From Stenotrophomonas koreensis (GTDB lineage Bacteria > Pseudomonadota > Gammaproteobacteria > Xanthomonadales > Xanthomonadaceae), in NCBI RefSeq assembly GCF_001431525.1, contig NZ_LDJH01000006.1:248001-312000 (forward strand): DNA of 64,000 nucleotides, in the 5' to 3' direction. The notes under the pieces were generated by a model that did no database searches, was not told the origin of the DNA, and was given only the letters and a program-made list of their open reading frames with translations. The translations under genes were made by a program, and so were the position numbers. Shown here one piece after another: positions 10,075-21,344 of this stretch. Position 1 is the first letter of the stretch. Each line of letters opens with the position of its first letter.

Positions 10075-12308
10075 GCGCGCAACCGGTAAACACGAACGTG
10101 CCACCGGATCACGTGACCATCGAAATCGATGGTCGCGCCTTGGTTGTACCCAAGGGGTCGATGATCATCCATGCCGCCGACAAGGCCGGCATTCCGATCC
10201 CACGCTTCTGCTACCACGAGAAGCTGTCCATCGCTGCCAGCTGCCGCATGTGCCTGGTCGATGTGGAAAAGTCGCCCAAGCCGTCGCCGGCGTGTGCGAC
10301 CCCGGTGATGGACGGCATGAAGGTCCATACCCGTTCGGACAAGGCGCTGAAGTTCCAGCGTTCGGTGATGGAATTCCTGCTGATCAACCACCCGCTGGAT
10401 TGCCCGATCTGTGACCAGGGCGGCGAGTGCGAGCTGCAGGACCTGTCGATGGGCTACGGCCGCAGCATCAGCCGCTTCAACGAGCGCAAGCGCGTGGTTG
10501 CCGACGAGGACCTCGGGCCGCTGGTCGCTACCGAGATGACCCGCTGCATCCAGTGCACCCGTTGCGTGCGCTTTACCGACGAGATCGCCGGCACCCAGGA
10601 GCTGGGCGGGATGTACCGCGGTGAAAACCTGCAGATCGGCACCTATGACGGCAAGCCGCTGACCACCGAGCTGTCGGGCAACGTGATCGATGTCTGCCCG
10701 GTGGGCGCGCTGACCAACAAGGTGTTCCAGTTCAAGGCCCGCCCTTGGGAGCTGTCTGCGCACCAGTCGCTGGGCTATCACGACGCGCTGGGTTCGAACC
10801 TGCTGCTGCACGTGCGCCGCGGCGAAGTGCTGCGCACCGTGCCGCGTGAAAACGCCCAGGTCAACGACTGCTGGTTGTCCGACCGCGACCGTTATTCGCA
10901 CCAGGGCCTGTACAGCGCCGATCGTGCCGACGTGCCGATGAAGAAGGTCAACGGCCACTGGAGCCCGGTCAGCTGGGCCGAGGCATTGAGCGAGGCGGCC
11001 CGGATCCTGTCGGCCAACAAGGGCGATGATCTCGGCCTGCTGGTGCACCCGGCCACCTCCAACGAGGAAGGCGCGCTGCTGGCACGCCTGGCCAAGGGCC
11101 TGGGTTCGAGCAATATCGACCACCGCATCAACCAGCGTGACTTCTCCGATGCCGCCACTGCTGCCGTCTTCGGCATGCCGGTTGCCGAGATCGAGAAGGC
11201 CGCCCAGATCGTGGTGTTCGGCAGCCACCTGCGCCATGAGCTGCCGCTGCTCAATGCACGCCTGCGCAAGGCCCAGGTTGACAACGGTGCCAAGGTCCAC
11301 GCCATCAATCCGGTGGACTTCGACTTCACCTTTGGCTTGGCCAGCAAGCAGATCGTGCCGCCGTCACAGATGGCCGCTGCATTGAATGACCAAGGCCTGC
11401 GTGCTGCCGTGGCTGCGGCCAACGGCAATGCGCTGATCCTTGTCGGCGCCATCGCCGAGAACCATCCGCAGGCTGCCGTGCTGCGTCGCGCCGCTGCCGA
11501 GTTTGCCGCGGCCACCGGTGCACGCCTGTGCCGGATTCCGCAGGGTGCCAATGCCGTGGGCCTGTCCCACTACGGCGTGCTGCCGGCGGGCAAGGATGTC
11601 TCGGCCATGCTGGCCGCACCGCGCAAGGCCTATGTGCTGTATGGCATCGAGCCTGGCCTGGATTTTGCCGACAGCGCCACGGCGCGCAAGGCCCTGGCCG
11701 GTGCCCAGGTGGTGGCTTTCAGCCAGTACGCCTGCACCTCGACCCGTGATCTGGCCGACCTGATCCTGCCGATTGGTGCTTTGCCGGAAATCGAAGCAAC
11801 CCTGACCAACCTGGATGGCCTGCAGCAGCGCACCAGCGCTGGCGGCAAGCTCCCGGGTGAGGCGCGCGAAGGCTGGCGTGTGCTGCGCGCACTCGGTGGT
11901 GAGCTGGCCCTGGCTGGCTTTGAATTCACCGACCTGGCCGGGCTGCGCGACAGCCTGGTCACCGAATCAGTGACGGTTGCCGCTTCGCCGGCTGCCACGC
12001 TGCAGGACGAGGGCCAGGAAGTGGTCGCAACCGCCGGCATCTATCGCGGTGACGCGGTTGTGCGTCGTGCGGCGGCACTGCAGGCGCACCCGCTCAACGT
12101 CGGGCCGCAGATGGCGGTCAATCCCGCTGATGCTGCCCGTCTGGGTCTGGTTGCAGGTCAAATGGCCAAGGTCGGTACCGATGCCGGCCGGGCGACCCTG
12201 CAGGTGGTTGTGGACGCCCGCGTCGCCGCGGGTGCGGTCTGGATTGAATCGGGCCACGGCGCAACCGCGCCGCTGGGTGCCGCTCGGGTGACGGTGGTGG
12301 CTGCATGA
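10071..12308 (+). CDS. nuoG: NADH-quinone oxidoreductase subunit G
   Basis: The 75-kDa iron-sulfur subunit of complex I (745 aa). The N-terminal ferredoxin domain holds the [2Fe-2S] cluster N1b (C47, C58, C61, C75). The next domain has the histidine/cysteine ligand set of one [4Fe-4S] cluster ([14 protein letters not shown]) and the CIQCTRC...CPVGAL set of another. The remainder is a molybdopterin-oxidoreductase-like fold without catalytic function. The CxxCxxxC motif that binds the extra cluster N7 in E. coli NuoG is absent after CPVGAL. ATG 10071 overlaps nuoF; the stop overlaps nuoH. Confidence 0.96.
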   Translation: MSAQPVNTNVPPDHVTIEIDGRALVVPKGSMIIHAADKAGIPIPRFCYHEKLSIAASCRMCLVDVEKSPKPSPACATPVMDGMKVHTRSDKALKFQRSVMEFLLINHPLDCPICDQGGECELQDLSMGYGRSISRFNERKRVVADEDLGPLVATEMTRCIQCTRCVRFTDEIAGTQELGGMYRGENLQIGTYDGKPLTTELSGNVIDVCPVGALTNKVFQFKARPWELSAHQSLGYHDALGSNLLLHVRRGEVLRTVPRENAQVNDCWLSDRDRYSHQGLYSADRADVPMKKVNGHWSPVSWAEALSEAARILSANKGDDLGLLVHPATSNEEGALLARLAKGLGSSNIDHRINQRDFSDAATAAVFGMPVAEIEKAAQIVVFGSHLRHELPLLNARLRKAQVDNGAKVHAINPVDFDFTFGLASKQIVPPSQMAAALNDQGLRAAVAAANGNALILVGAIAENHPQAAVLRRAAAEFAAATGARLCRIPQGANAVGLSHYGVLPAGKDVSAMLAAPRKAYVLYGIEPGLDFADSATARKALAGAQVVAFSQYACTSTRDLADLILPIGALPEIEATLTNLDGLQQRTSAGGKLPGEAREGWRVLRALGGELALAGFEFTDLAGLRDSLVTESVTVAASPAATLQDEGQEVVATAGIYRGDAVVRRAAALQAHPLNVGPQMAVNPADAARLGLVAGQMAKVGTDAGRATLQVVVDARVAAGAVWIESGHGATAPLGAARVTVVAA

Positions 12309-13399
12309 ACGAGTTGCTGTTGAACCATGTTGCTGACCCGTTGGGTCAGTGGTTCGCCGGTCTGGGTGACCTGGGCGTGCTGGTCTGGACCGTGCTGAAG
12401 ATCCTGCTGATTGCCGTGCCGGTGATCACCGCAGTGGCCTTCTACGTGCTCTGGGAGCGCAAGTTGATCGGCTGGATGCATGTCCGTCATGGGCCGATGT
12501 ATGTCGGTGGCGGCATCCTGCAGACCTTTGCCGACGTCTTCAAGCTGCTGTTCAAGGAGCTGGTCGAGCCGGCCAACGCGCACAAGGCGATGTTCATCAT
12601 CGCCCCGCTGCTGACCCTGGCGCCGTCGTTTGCAGCCTGGTCGGTGATCCCGTTTGACGGCCAGTTGGTGTTGTCCAATGCCAACGTCGGCCTGCTGTAC
12701 CTGCTGGCGATGACCTCGCTGGGTGTGTACGGCGTGATCCTGGCCGGCTGGGCATCCAACTCCAAGTATGCGTTCCTGGGTGCCATGCGCTCGGCCGCGC
12801 AGGTGGTCAGCTACGAGATCTCGATGGGCTTTGCCCTGGTCGGTGTGATGATCGCCGCCGGTTCACTGAACCTGACGGCCATCGTCGAGGCCCAGAGTGG
12901 CAATGCCGGCCTGTTCGAGTGGTACTGGCTGCCGTTGCTGCCGATGTTCATCATTTACTGGGTTTCCGGTGTTGCCGAAACCAACCGCGCCCCGTTCGAC
13001 GTGGTCGAAGGTGAATCGGAAATCGTCGCCGGCCACATGGTGGAATATTCCGGCGGTGCCTTTGCGCTGTTCTTCCTGGCCGAATACGCCAACATGATCC
13101 TGATCAGCTTCCTGATCGCGATCTTCTTCATGGGCGGCTGGTTGAGCCCGATCCAGGGCCTGGTCTCGGCTGATATCTCGCCGTGGATCAACTGGATCTG
13201 GAACGGCGGCTGGCCGTGGTTGTTCCTGAAGGTGTTCTTCTTCGCCAGTTCCTTCATCTGGTTCCGCGCCAGCTTCCCGCGCTTCCGCTATGACCAGATC
13301 ATGCGTCTGGGCTGGAAGGTCTTCATTCCGCTGAGCATTGTGTGGATTGCGGTGACCGCGTTGATGGTGTTTTTCGGTGTGATTGAAAAGGGCGTCTGA
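12305..13399 (+). CDS. nuoH: NADH-quinone oxidoreductase subunit H
   Basis: Membrane subunit (364 aa, about eight helices) that joins the peripheral and membrane arms and forms the quinone entry tunnel. Visible family blocks are the amphipathic segment [28 protein letters not shown], the conserved acidic loop [19 protein letters not shown], and the C-terminal [18 protein letters not shown]. It starts at ATG 12305 inside the nuoG stop (ATGA). nuoI follows after two bases. Confidence 0.97.
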   Translation: MNELLLNHVADPLGQWFAGLGDLGVLVWTVLKILLIAVPVITAVAFYVLWERKLIGWMHVRHGPMYVGGGILQTFADVFKLLFKELVEPANAHKAMFIIAPLLTLAPSFAAWSVIPFDGQLVLSNANVGLLYLLAMTSLGVYGVILAGWASNSKYAFLGAMRSAAQVVSYEISMGFALVGVMIAAGSLNLTAIVEAQSGNAGLFEWYWLPLLPMFIIYWVSGVAETNRAPFDVVEGESEIVAGHMVEYSGGAFALFFLAEYANMILISFLIAIFFMGGWLSPIQGLVSADISPWINWIWNGGWPWLFLKVFFFASSFIWFRASFPRFRYDQIMRLGWKVFIPLSIVWIAVTALMVFFGVIEKGV

Positions 13400-13401
13400 G
13401 G

Positions 13402-13890
13402 ATGAATCAGGTAACTCATTACTTCAAAAGCCTGTTGCTGCTGGAGCTCCTCGGCGGCCTGTGGCTGACGCTGAAGTACACCTTCAAGCCGAAGTACACG
13501 CTGATGTACCCGATGGAAAAGTTCCCGCAGTCGCCGCGGTTCCGCGGCCTGCATGCACTGCGCCGCTACCCCAACGGGGAAGAGCGCTGCATTGCCTGCA
13601 AGCTGTGCGAGGCGGTCTGCCCGGCGCTGGCCATCACCATTGATTCGGCCAAGCGCGAAGACGGCACCCGCCGTACCACCCGCTACGAAATCGATCTGTT
13701 CAAGTGCATTTTCTGTGGTTTCTGTGAGGAGTCCTGCCCGGTCGATTCGATCGTGGAGACCCACATCATGGAATACCACTTCGAAAAGCGTGGCCAGAAC
13801 ATCCTCACCAAGTCCAAGCTGCTGGCTATCGGCGATCGTTTCGAGAACGAAATCGCCGAACGCCGTGCCGCTGACGCTGCTTACCGTTGA
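13402..13890 (+). CDS. nuoI: NADH-quinone oxidoreductase subunit I
   Basis: Ferredoxin-like subunit (162 aa) carrying two [4Fe-4S] clusters, N6a and N6b, that pass electrons to N2. Each cluster motif is complete: C63/C66/C69 with C73, and C102/C105/C108 with C112, in the classic crossed 8Fe ferredoxin pattern. An N-terminal amphipathic segment ([16 protein letters not shown]) touches the membrane arm. ATG 13402 follows the nuoH stop by two bases, with GAGG just upstream as ribosome binding site. Confidence 0.97.
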   Translation: MNQVTHYFKSLLLLELLGGLWLTLKYTFKPKYTLMYPMEKFPQSPRFRGLHALRRYPNGEERCIACKLCEAVCPALAITIDSAKREDGTRRTTRYEIDLFKCIFCGFCEESCPVDSIVETHIMEYHFEKRGQNILTKSKLLAIGDRFENEIAERRAADAAYR

Positions 13891-13901
13891 GGTCAGGAAA
13901 C

Positions 13902-14558
13902 ATGGATTGGGTAAATATTCTTTTCTGGATCTTCGCCAGCGTGGCCGGTGCCGCGGCCCTGGCGGTGATCAGCGTGCGCAACCCGGTGTATTCGGTGTTG
14001 TTCCTCATCCTGACCTTCTTCTCGGTGGCCTGTACCTGGTTGCTGGTAGGCGCTGAGTTCCTCGGCGTGACCCTGGTGCTGGTCTACGTGGGTGCGGTGA
14101 TGGTGCTGTTCCTGTTCGTGGTGATGATGCTGGACATTGACACCAAGAACCTGCGCGAGGGCTGGGTGCGCTACCTGCCGGTCGGCGCGCTGGTTGCGGT
14201 GGTGATGCTGGTGCAGATGCTGGCCCTGATCGGGGTCAAGGCCCGTTCGGCCACGCCGTTCCCGGTGGACAATGCCGCAGCCATTGCTGCCGATGAATCC
14301 AACATCACCTGGCTGGCACGCAGTCTCTACACCGACTACCTGCTGCCGTTCGAGTTCGCTGCTGTCATCCTGACCGTGGCCGTGGTCGCCGCGGTGATGC
14401 TGACCCTGCGTCGCCGTACTGGCGTCAAGAGCCAGAACCCAAGCCGGCAGACCATGGTCAAGGCCCGCGATCGCATGCGCATGGTCAAGATGGCGGTTGA
14501 AACCCCGGAAGTGCATACCGCACGCAAGCCGCTGGATGCACAGGAGGGTGGGCAATGA
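13902..14558 (+). CDS. nuoJ: NADH-quinone oxidoreductase subunit J
   Basis: Membrane subunit (218 aa) with five predicted helices; family features are [17 protein letters not shown] and the pi-bulge helix [27 protein letters not shown]. The C-terminal 45 residues are a charged cytoplasmic tail. ATG 13902 has AGGAAAC as ribosome binding site. Its stop overlaps nuoK (ATGA). Confidence 0.96.
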   Translation: MDWVNILFWIFASVAGAAALAVISVRNPVYSVLFLILTFFSVACTWLLVGAEFLGVTLVLVYVGAVMVLFLFVVMMLDIDTKNLREGWVRYLPVGALVAVVMLVQMLALIGVKARSATPFPVDNAAAIAADESNITWLARSLYTDYLLPFEFAAVILTVAVVAAVMLTLRRRTGVKSQNPSRQTMVKARDRMRMVKMAVETPEVHTARKPLDAQEGGQ

Positions 14559-14860
14559 TCACGTTGGGACACATGCTCGGCCTGGGTGCAGTGCTGTTCT
14601 GCATCTCGCTGGCCGGTATCTTCCTTAACCGGAAGAACATCATCGTTCTGTTGATGTCCATCGAGCTGATGCTGTTGTCGGTGAACATCAATTTCGTTGG
14701 GTTCTCACGAGAGCTGGGCGACACGGGCGGTCAACTGTTCGTGTTCTTCATCCTGACCGTGGCTGCTGCCGAAGCGGCTATTGGTCTGGCAATCCTGGTA
14801 ACCCTGTTCCGTACTCGCCGCAGCATCAATGTGGCCGATGTCGATTCGCTGAAGGGCTGA
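14555..14860 (+). CDS. nuoK: NADH-quinone oxidoreductase subunit K
   Basis: Small antiporter-like membrane subunit (101 aa) with three helices. It has the conserved buried glutamates in [14 protein letters not shown] and [13 protein letters not shown] that form part of the proton path. ATG 14555 lies in the nuoJ stop. nuoL starts seven bases after the nuoK stop. Confidence 0.97.
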   Translation: MITLGHMLGLGAVLFCISLAGIFLNRKNIIVLLMSIELMLLSVNINFVGFSRELGDTGGQLFVFFILTVAAAEAAIGLAILVTLFRTRRSINVADVDSLKG

Positions 14861-14867
14861 TCCACAG

Positions 14868-17003
<2,136 letters not shown>

Positions 17004-17007
17004 CAAG

Positions 17008-18531
17008 ATGGAAATGACTGACGTGTCCAATTGGCCCCTTCTCAGTGTCCTCATCTGGCTGCCGATCATTGGCGGCGGCCTGATCCTTGCCCTGCGCAAT
17101 GCCCAGGCGGCGCGCTGGGCCTCGATCGGCGTTGCCGCGCTGACCTTCGTGCTCAGCCTCGGCCTGCTCACCGGCTTTGATGCTGCCAACCCGGGCCTGC
17201 AGTTCATTGAACAGCGTGCCTGGATCCCGGCCTTCGACATCGGCTACAACCTGGGGGTGGATGGCATCGCCATCGCTCTGGTGCTGCTGACCACCTTGGT
17301 CGGCCTGCTCGCCCTGATCGGTGCCTGGGGTGTGATCAGCAAGCGGGTCAACCAGTACGTGGCCGCCTTCCTGATCCTGGAAGGCGTGACCGTGGGCATC
17401 TTCGCGGCAACTGACGCGATGCTGTTCTACGTGTTCTTCGAGGCCATGCTGATCCCAATGTTCCTGATCATCGGTGTCTGGGGCGGCCCGCGTCGCATCT
17501 ACGCGGCGATGAAGTTCTTCCTGTACACCTTCCTCGGCTCGGTGCTGATGCTGGTGGCCCTGGTCTACCTGTACATCAAGGGTGGCAGCTTCCAGCTGGC
17601 CGATCTGTATGCGTTGCCGCTGAGCGCACAGGAACAGACCTGGATCTTCTTTGCCTTCCTGATCGCCTTCGCGGTCAAGGTGCCGATGTTCCCTGTGCAC
17701 ACCTGGCTGCCGGATGCGCACGTGGAGGCTCCGACTGCCGGTTCGGTGATCCTGGCCGCCATCGCGCTGAAGATCGGTGGTTACGGCTTCCTGCGCTTCA
17801 ACCTGCCGATCGTTCCGGATGCTTCGCAGGAATGGGCATGGCTGGTGATTGCACTGTCGCTGATCGCCGTGGTTTACATCGGCCTGGTCGCCCTGGTCCA
17901 GGACGACATGAAAAAGCTGGTGGCGTATTCCTCGATCGCGCACATGGGCTTTGTCACCCTGGGCATCTTCATCGTGCTGCACCTTGTGCGTGAGGGCGGC
18001 AACCTGGATGCGGCCCGTCTGGCGCTGCAGGGTGCGATGGTGCAGATGATCAGCCACGGTTTTGTTTCCGGCGCGATGTTCACCTGTATCGGCGTCCTGT
18101 ATGACCGCATGCATACCCGCCGCATTGCCGATTACGGCGGTGTGGCCAATGTGATGCCGTGGTTTGCCGTGTTCGCGATGCTGTTCTACATGGCCAACTC
18201 GGGCCTGCCCGGTACCAGTGGTTTCGTCGGCGAGTTCATGATTGTGCTGGCCAGCTTCCAGTACAACCCGCTGGTTGCGTTTGTGGCGGCAACCACGCTG
18301 ATCGTCAGCGCCGGCTACACGCTGTGGCTGTACAAGCGCATCTTCTTCGGTGAAGTGGCCAACAGCCATGTTGCCGAGCTGAAGGACATCAACGGACGTG
18401 AATGGCTGGTATTGGGTGTGTTCGCTTTCTTCACGCTGGCCGTGGGCCTGTATCCGAAGCCGTTGACTGACCTGATGGAGCCGTCCATCGCTCAGCTGGC
18501 GATGCAGATTGCCACCAGCAAGCTGCCTTGA
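17008..18531 (+). CDS. nuoM: NADH-quinone oxidoreductase subunit M
   Basis: Second antiporter-like proton-pumping subunit (507 aa, about 14 helices). It has the conserved glutamate in VFFEAMLIPMFLIIGVWGG, the lysine helix FAVKVPMFPVHTWLPDAHVEAPTAGS and the histidine segment YSSIAHMGFVTLG. ATG 17008 is used here; a second ATG two codons later (17014) would also serve. A 33-base gap leads to nuoN. Confidence 0.96.
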   Translation: MEMTDVSNWPLLSVLIWLPIIGGGLILALRNAQAARWASIGVAALTFVLSLGLLTGFDAANPGLQFIEQRAWIPAFDIGYNLGVDGIAIALVLLTTLVGLLALIGAWGVISKRVNQYVAAFLILEGVTVGIFAATDAMLFYVFFEAMLIPMFLIIGVWGGPRRIYAAMKFFLYTFLGSVLMLVALVYLYIKGGSFQLADLYALPLSAQEQTWIFFAFLIAFAVKVPMFPVHTWLPDAHVEAPTAGSVILAAIALKIGGYGFLRFNLPIVPDASQEWAWLVIALSLIAVVYIGLVALVQDDMKKLVAYSSIAHMGFVTLGIFIVLHLVREGGNLDAARLALQGAMVQMISHGFVSGAMFTCIGVLYDRMHTRRIADYGGVANVMPWFAVFAMLFYMANSGLPGTSGFVGEFMIVLASFQYNPLVAFVAATTLIVSAGYTLWLYKRIFFGEVANSHVAELKDINGREWLVLGVFAFFTLAVGLYPKPLTDLMEPSIAQLAMQIATSKLP

Positions 18532-18564
18532 TCGGCCCGACAAGTGAATTGATTTCAGGATTTG

Positions 18565-20028
18565 ATGATGACAACGCCGACCCTACCGCCGATGTCCGTT
18601 GCTGATCTGGCGCCGCTCGCTCCCGAGCTGGTGTTGATTGGTGGCGCCTTCGCTTTGATGATCGCTGACCTGTTCATCAGCAACCGCAACAAGGTGTGGA
18701 CCCACTTGCTGTCGGTGCTGGTGCTGGCCGCGGTCCTGTTCATGCTCGCCACCGGTGTGGGCGGGCAGGGCGAGGTGCTCAACGGCATGTTCGTCCGTGA
18801 TACCGCTGCCGACGTGATGAAGGTGGTGATCGTGCTGGTCACCGGGATGACCCTGGTCTACGGCTTCAGCTACCTGCGCGAGCGCAACCTGTTCCAGGGC
18901 GAGATCGCGGTGCTGATCCTGTTTGCCACGGCCGGCATGATGGTGCTGGTCTCGGCCGGCAACCTGCTGATGGTCTATCTGGGGCTGGAACTGCTGGCGC
19001 TGTCGTCCTATGCGCTGGTGGCCTCCAACCGCGAAAATGGCCTGGCCTCCGAGGCAGCGATGAAGTACTTCATCCTCGGTTCGCTGGCCTCGGGTCTGCT
19101 GCTCTATGGCATGTCGCTGATCTACGGCGCCACCGGTACGCTGGATCTGTCTGATCTCAGTGCCGCCATTGCCACCTCCGAGGAGGGCGTGCTGCTGTTG
19201 ACCGGCGCGGTGTTCATGATTGCCGGTGTGGCCTTCAAGCTGGGTGCAGCGCCGTTCCACATGTGGCTGCCTGACGTTTACCAGGGCGCGCCGGCACCGA
19301 TTGCGATGTTCATCAGCTCGGCGCCCAAGCTGGCGGCGTTCGGCATGGCCTACCGCCTGCTCGAGCAGGGCGTGGGTCCGCTGGCCGAACAGCTGCAGCT
19401 GATGCTGGCGGTACTGGCGGCACTGTCGCTGGTGATCGGCAACCTGATGGCCCTGGCGCAGAGCAACCTCAAGCGCATGCTGGCCTTCTCCACCGTCTCG
19501 CACATCGGTTTCCTGCTGATGGGCATTGCCGGTGGTGGCCAGGATGGCTATGCCGCGGCGATGTTCTACGGCATTACCTATGCGCTGATGTCCACCGCGG
19601 CTTTCGGCGCGATCATCGTGCTCTCGCGCAAGGGCTTCGAGGCCGAATCGATCGACGATTTCAAGGGGCTGAATGCGCGCAACCCATGGCTGGCTGGCCT
19701 GGTGCTGTGCATCATGGCCTCCCTGGCCGGTGTGCCGCCGTTGCTGGGCTTCTTCTCCAAGATGTTCGTGCTCAGTGCCGCGGTCAACGGTGGTCTGCTG
19801 TGGCTGGCCATCCTTGGCGTGATTGCTTCGGTAGTGGGTGCGTTCTACTACCTGCGCGTGATCAAGGTCATGTACTTTGACGAGCCGGTCGGCGAAGCGC
19901 CGCCTGCCAATGACGACCGGGTGGTCGGCATCCTGCTCGGAGTCAATGCACTGGCCTTGCTGGTACTGGCAGTGGCCTTCAACCCGATCATGGCATGGTG
20001 TCAGCAGGCCTTTGCCCATCTGGCGTGA
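18565..20028 (+). CDS. nuoN: NADH-quinone oxidoreductase subunit N
   Basis: Third antiporter-like subunit (487 aa, about 14 helices), closing the operon. Recognisable blocks are YLGLELLALSSYALVA with its buried glutamate, GVAFKLGAAPFHMWLPDVYQGAPAPI and FSTVSHIGFLLMG. Two ATG codons stand in tandem at 18565 and 18568; the second has the better distance (seven bases) from AGGA at 18557-18560, so the true start could be either. No clear terminator is visible directly after the stop. Confidence 0.95.
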   Translation: MMTTPTLPPMSVADLAPLAPELVLIGGAFALMIADLFISNRNKVWTHLLSVLVLAAVLFMLATGVGGQGEVLNGMFVRDTAADVMKVVIVLVTGMTLVYGFSYLRERNLFQGEIAVLILFATAGMMVLVSAGNLLMVYLGLELLALSSYALVASNRENGLASEAAMKYFILGSLASGLLLYGMSLIYGATGTLDLSDLSAAIATSEEGVLLLTGAVFMIAGVAFKLGAAPFHMWLPDVYQGAPAPIAMFISSAPKLAAFGMAYRLLEQGVGPLAEQLQLMLAVLAALSLVIGNLMALAQSNLKRMLAFSTVSHIGFLLMGIAGGGQDGYAAAMFYGITYALMSTAAFGAIIVLSRKGFEAESIDDFKGLNARNPWLAGLVLCIMASLAGVPPLLGFFSKMFVLSAAVNGGLLWLAILGVIASVVGAFYYLRVIKVMYFDEPVGEAPPANDDRVVGILLGVNALALLVLAVAFNPIMAWCQQAFAHLA

Positions 20029-20059
20029 TTTAGGGCTTCCCTGAAGCGTTAAGTTGGTG

Positions 20060-20065
20060 TAATAT
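20060..20065 (+). promoter_or_regulatory. Possible -10 box upstream of the initiator tRNA genes
   Basis: TAATAT at 20060-20065 is the best -10-like element in the 191-base gap between nuoN and the first tRNA-fMet. No good -35 is visible at 17 bases, and the distance to the tRNA is about 155 bases, so a long 5' leader would be needed. The rest of the gap holds nothing I recognise. Confidence 0.3.
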
Positions 20066-20219
20066 CCTCCCCACAGTAAACGCAGGGTGTCGTTGTCAAG
20101 CGCATCCTGCGCCACATCCGGAAACGGGGTGGCAAGCAACATCGGCCTGCCAGGGCTGGGATTGCTTGGGATTCATCGGTCAGTGCTTGCGCTCCGGGTG
20201 GTCCGTTGAGAGATTCTGT

Positions 20220-20296
20220 TGCGGGGTGGAGCAGTCTGGCAGCTCGTCGGGCTCATAACCCGAAGGTCGCAGGTTCAAATCCTGCCCCCGCTACCA
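20220..20296 (+). tRNA. metZ: Initiator tRNA-Met(CAT), copy 1
   Basis: A 77-nt tRNA with the three G-C pairs at the base of the anticodon stem (CGGG-CTCATAA-CCCG) that mark initiator tRNA, and the encoded CCA. Position 1 is T and position 72 is T, so the acceptor end is unpaired, as formylation requires; E. coli uses C1/A72 instead. Confidence 0.95.
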
Positions 20297-20351
20297 GGTC
20301 CAAGTGACGGCAGGTTCAAGTGGTTGCCTGTTGCTCACTGACAAGTTCTGT

Positions 20352-20428
20352 TGCGGGGTGGAGCAGTCTGGCAGCTCGTCGGGCTCATAACCCGAAGGTC
20401 GCAGGTTCAAATCCTGCCCCCGCTACCA
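20352..20428 (+). tRNA. metW: Initiator tRNA-Met(CAT), copy 2
   Basis: Identical to copy 1 across its 77 nt, with the same T1/T72 mismatch and GGG/CCC anticodon-stem pairs. It starts 56 bases after copy 1 and shares the 5' flank TTCTGT, indicating tandem duplication. Confidence 0.95.
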
Positions 20429-20490
20429 GCTTGATGTTGTGGCAAGGCTTGAGTTTTTCTCTTTCCTGTCGCATCATGTGCAACTTCTGT

Positions 20491-20567
20491 TGCGGGATGG
20501 AGCAGTCTGGCAGCTCGTCGGGCTCATAACCCGAAGGTCGCAGGTTCAAATCCTGCTCCCGCTACCA
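20491..20567 (+). tRNA. metV: Initiator tRNA-Met(CAT), copy 3 with A7-T66 variant
   Basis: A 77-nt initiator tRNA that differs from copies 1 and 2 at both partners of the last acceptor pair: G7 is A and C66 is T, keeping the pair. The T1/T72 mismatch and initiator anticodon stem are retained. It also carries the TTCTGT 5' flank. Confidence 0.95.
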
Positions 20568-20659
20568 GTTGACAACGCATTTCCATGCGCGGTCATGCTG
20601 GGCTCCAAGGGTCTGTGCCCTTGATACCGGAATCCAGTATTACCGGAGTTGTACCGGAT

Positions 20660-20681
20660 AAGGGCCCAGAGGGCCCTTTTT
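20660..20681 (+). terminator. Rho-independent terminator after the tRNA-fMet cluster
   Basis: AAGGGCCC (20660-20667), loop AGA, GGGCCCTT (20671-20678), followed by further T residues to 20681. It ends the tRNA transcript about 60 bases before rimP. Confidence 0.8.
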
Positions 20682-20743
20682 CGTTTTCTGGCGCCGGCAG
20701 GTCACCTGCGTGGCGCCTCTACCAAGAATTATCAAGGCAAGCC

Positions 20744-21337
20744 GTGAGCGACAAGGCAACTGAAATCGCCAACCTGCTGGCTCCCACCGTACAGGCGCTG
20801 GAGCTGGAACTGCTGGGCGTGGAATACCTGACTGCACCGGGCGGCGCGACCCTGCGGCTGTACATCGATGTGCCGCAGTCGCTGCTGGAGAAGCGCGGTG
20901 AAGTGGATATTGATGACTGTGAGCGCGTGAGTCGTGAGGTGTCGGCGCAGCTGGATGTTGAAGACCCGATCAGCGTCAACTACACCCTGGAAGTGTCCTC
21001 GCCAGGGTTGGACCGGCCGTTGTTCACCCTGCAGCACTACCAGCGTCACCAGGGCGAGTCGGCCAAGGTCACGTTGAAGCTGGCCAGCAATGGTCGTCGC
21101 CGTTTGCAGGGTGAAATCCTGTCTGTCGATGAACAGCGCAACGAAGTGACCTTCGGCGTGGACAACGCACCGTTTGTGGTCAGTTTCGATAACATCGACA
21201 AAGCCCGCATCATTCCGGACTGGGCCGCTCTGGGCCTGGCTCCATCCAAGCCGAAGGGCCCGGCGCCGAAAAACGCCGACAAGGCCACCAAGAAACCATC
21301 CAACCAGTCGGCGGCCAAGAAGCCGCGCGCGGAGTAA
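20744..21337 (+). CDS. rimP: Ribosome maturation factor RimP
   Basis: Needed for maturation of the 30S ribosomal subunit. The 197-residue protein has the two-domain fold: an N-terminal alpha/beta domain ([20 protein letters not shown], then [18 protein letters not shown]) and a C-terminal SH3-like barrel (about 95-165, [10 protein letters not shown] preceding it). The last 30 residues are a lysine/alanine/proline tail, longer than in E. coli (about 150 aa). The GTG at 20744 ([12 protein letters not shown]) is the likely start; upstream in-frame codons run into the tRNA terminator. It heads the nusA-infB operon. Confidence 0.93.
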   Translation: MSDKATEIANLLAPTVQALELELLGVEYLTAPGGATLRLYIDVPQSLLEKRGEVDIDDCERVSREVSAQLDVEDPISVNYTLEVSSPGLDRPLFTLQHYQRHQGESAKVTLKLASNGRRRLQGEILSVDEQRNEVTFGVDNAPFVVSFDNIDKARIIPDWAALGLAPSKPKGPAPKNADKATKKPSNQSAAKKPRAE

Positions 21338-21344
21338 GCCAACA

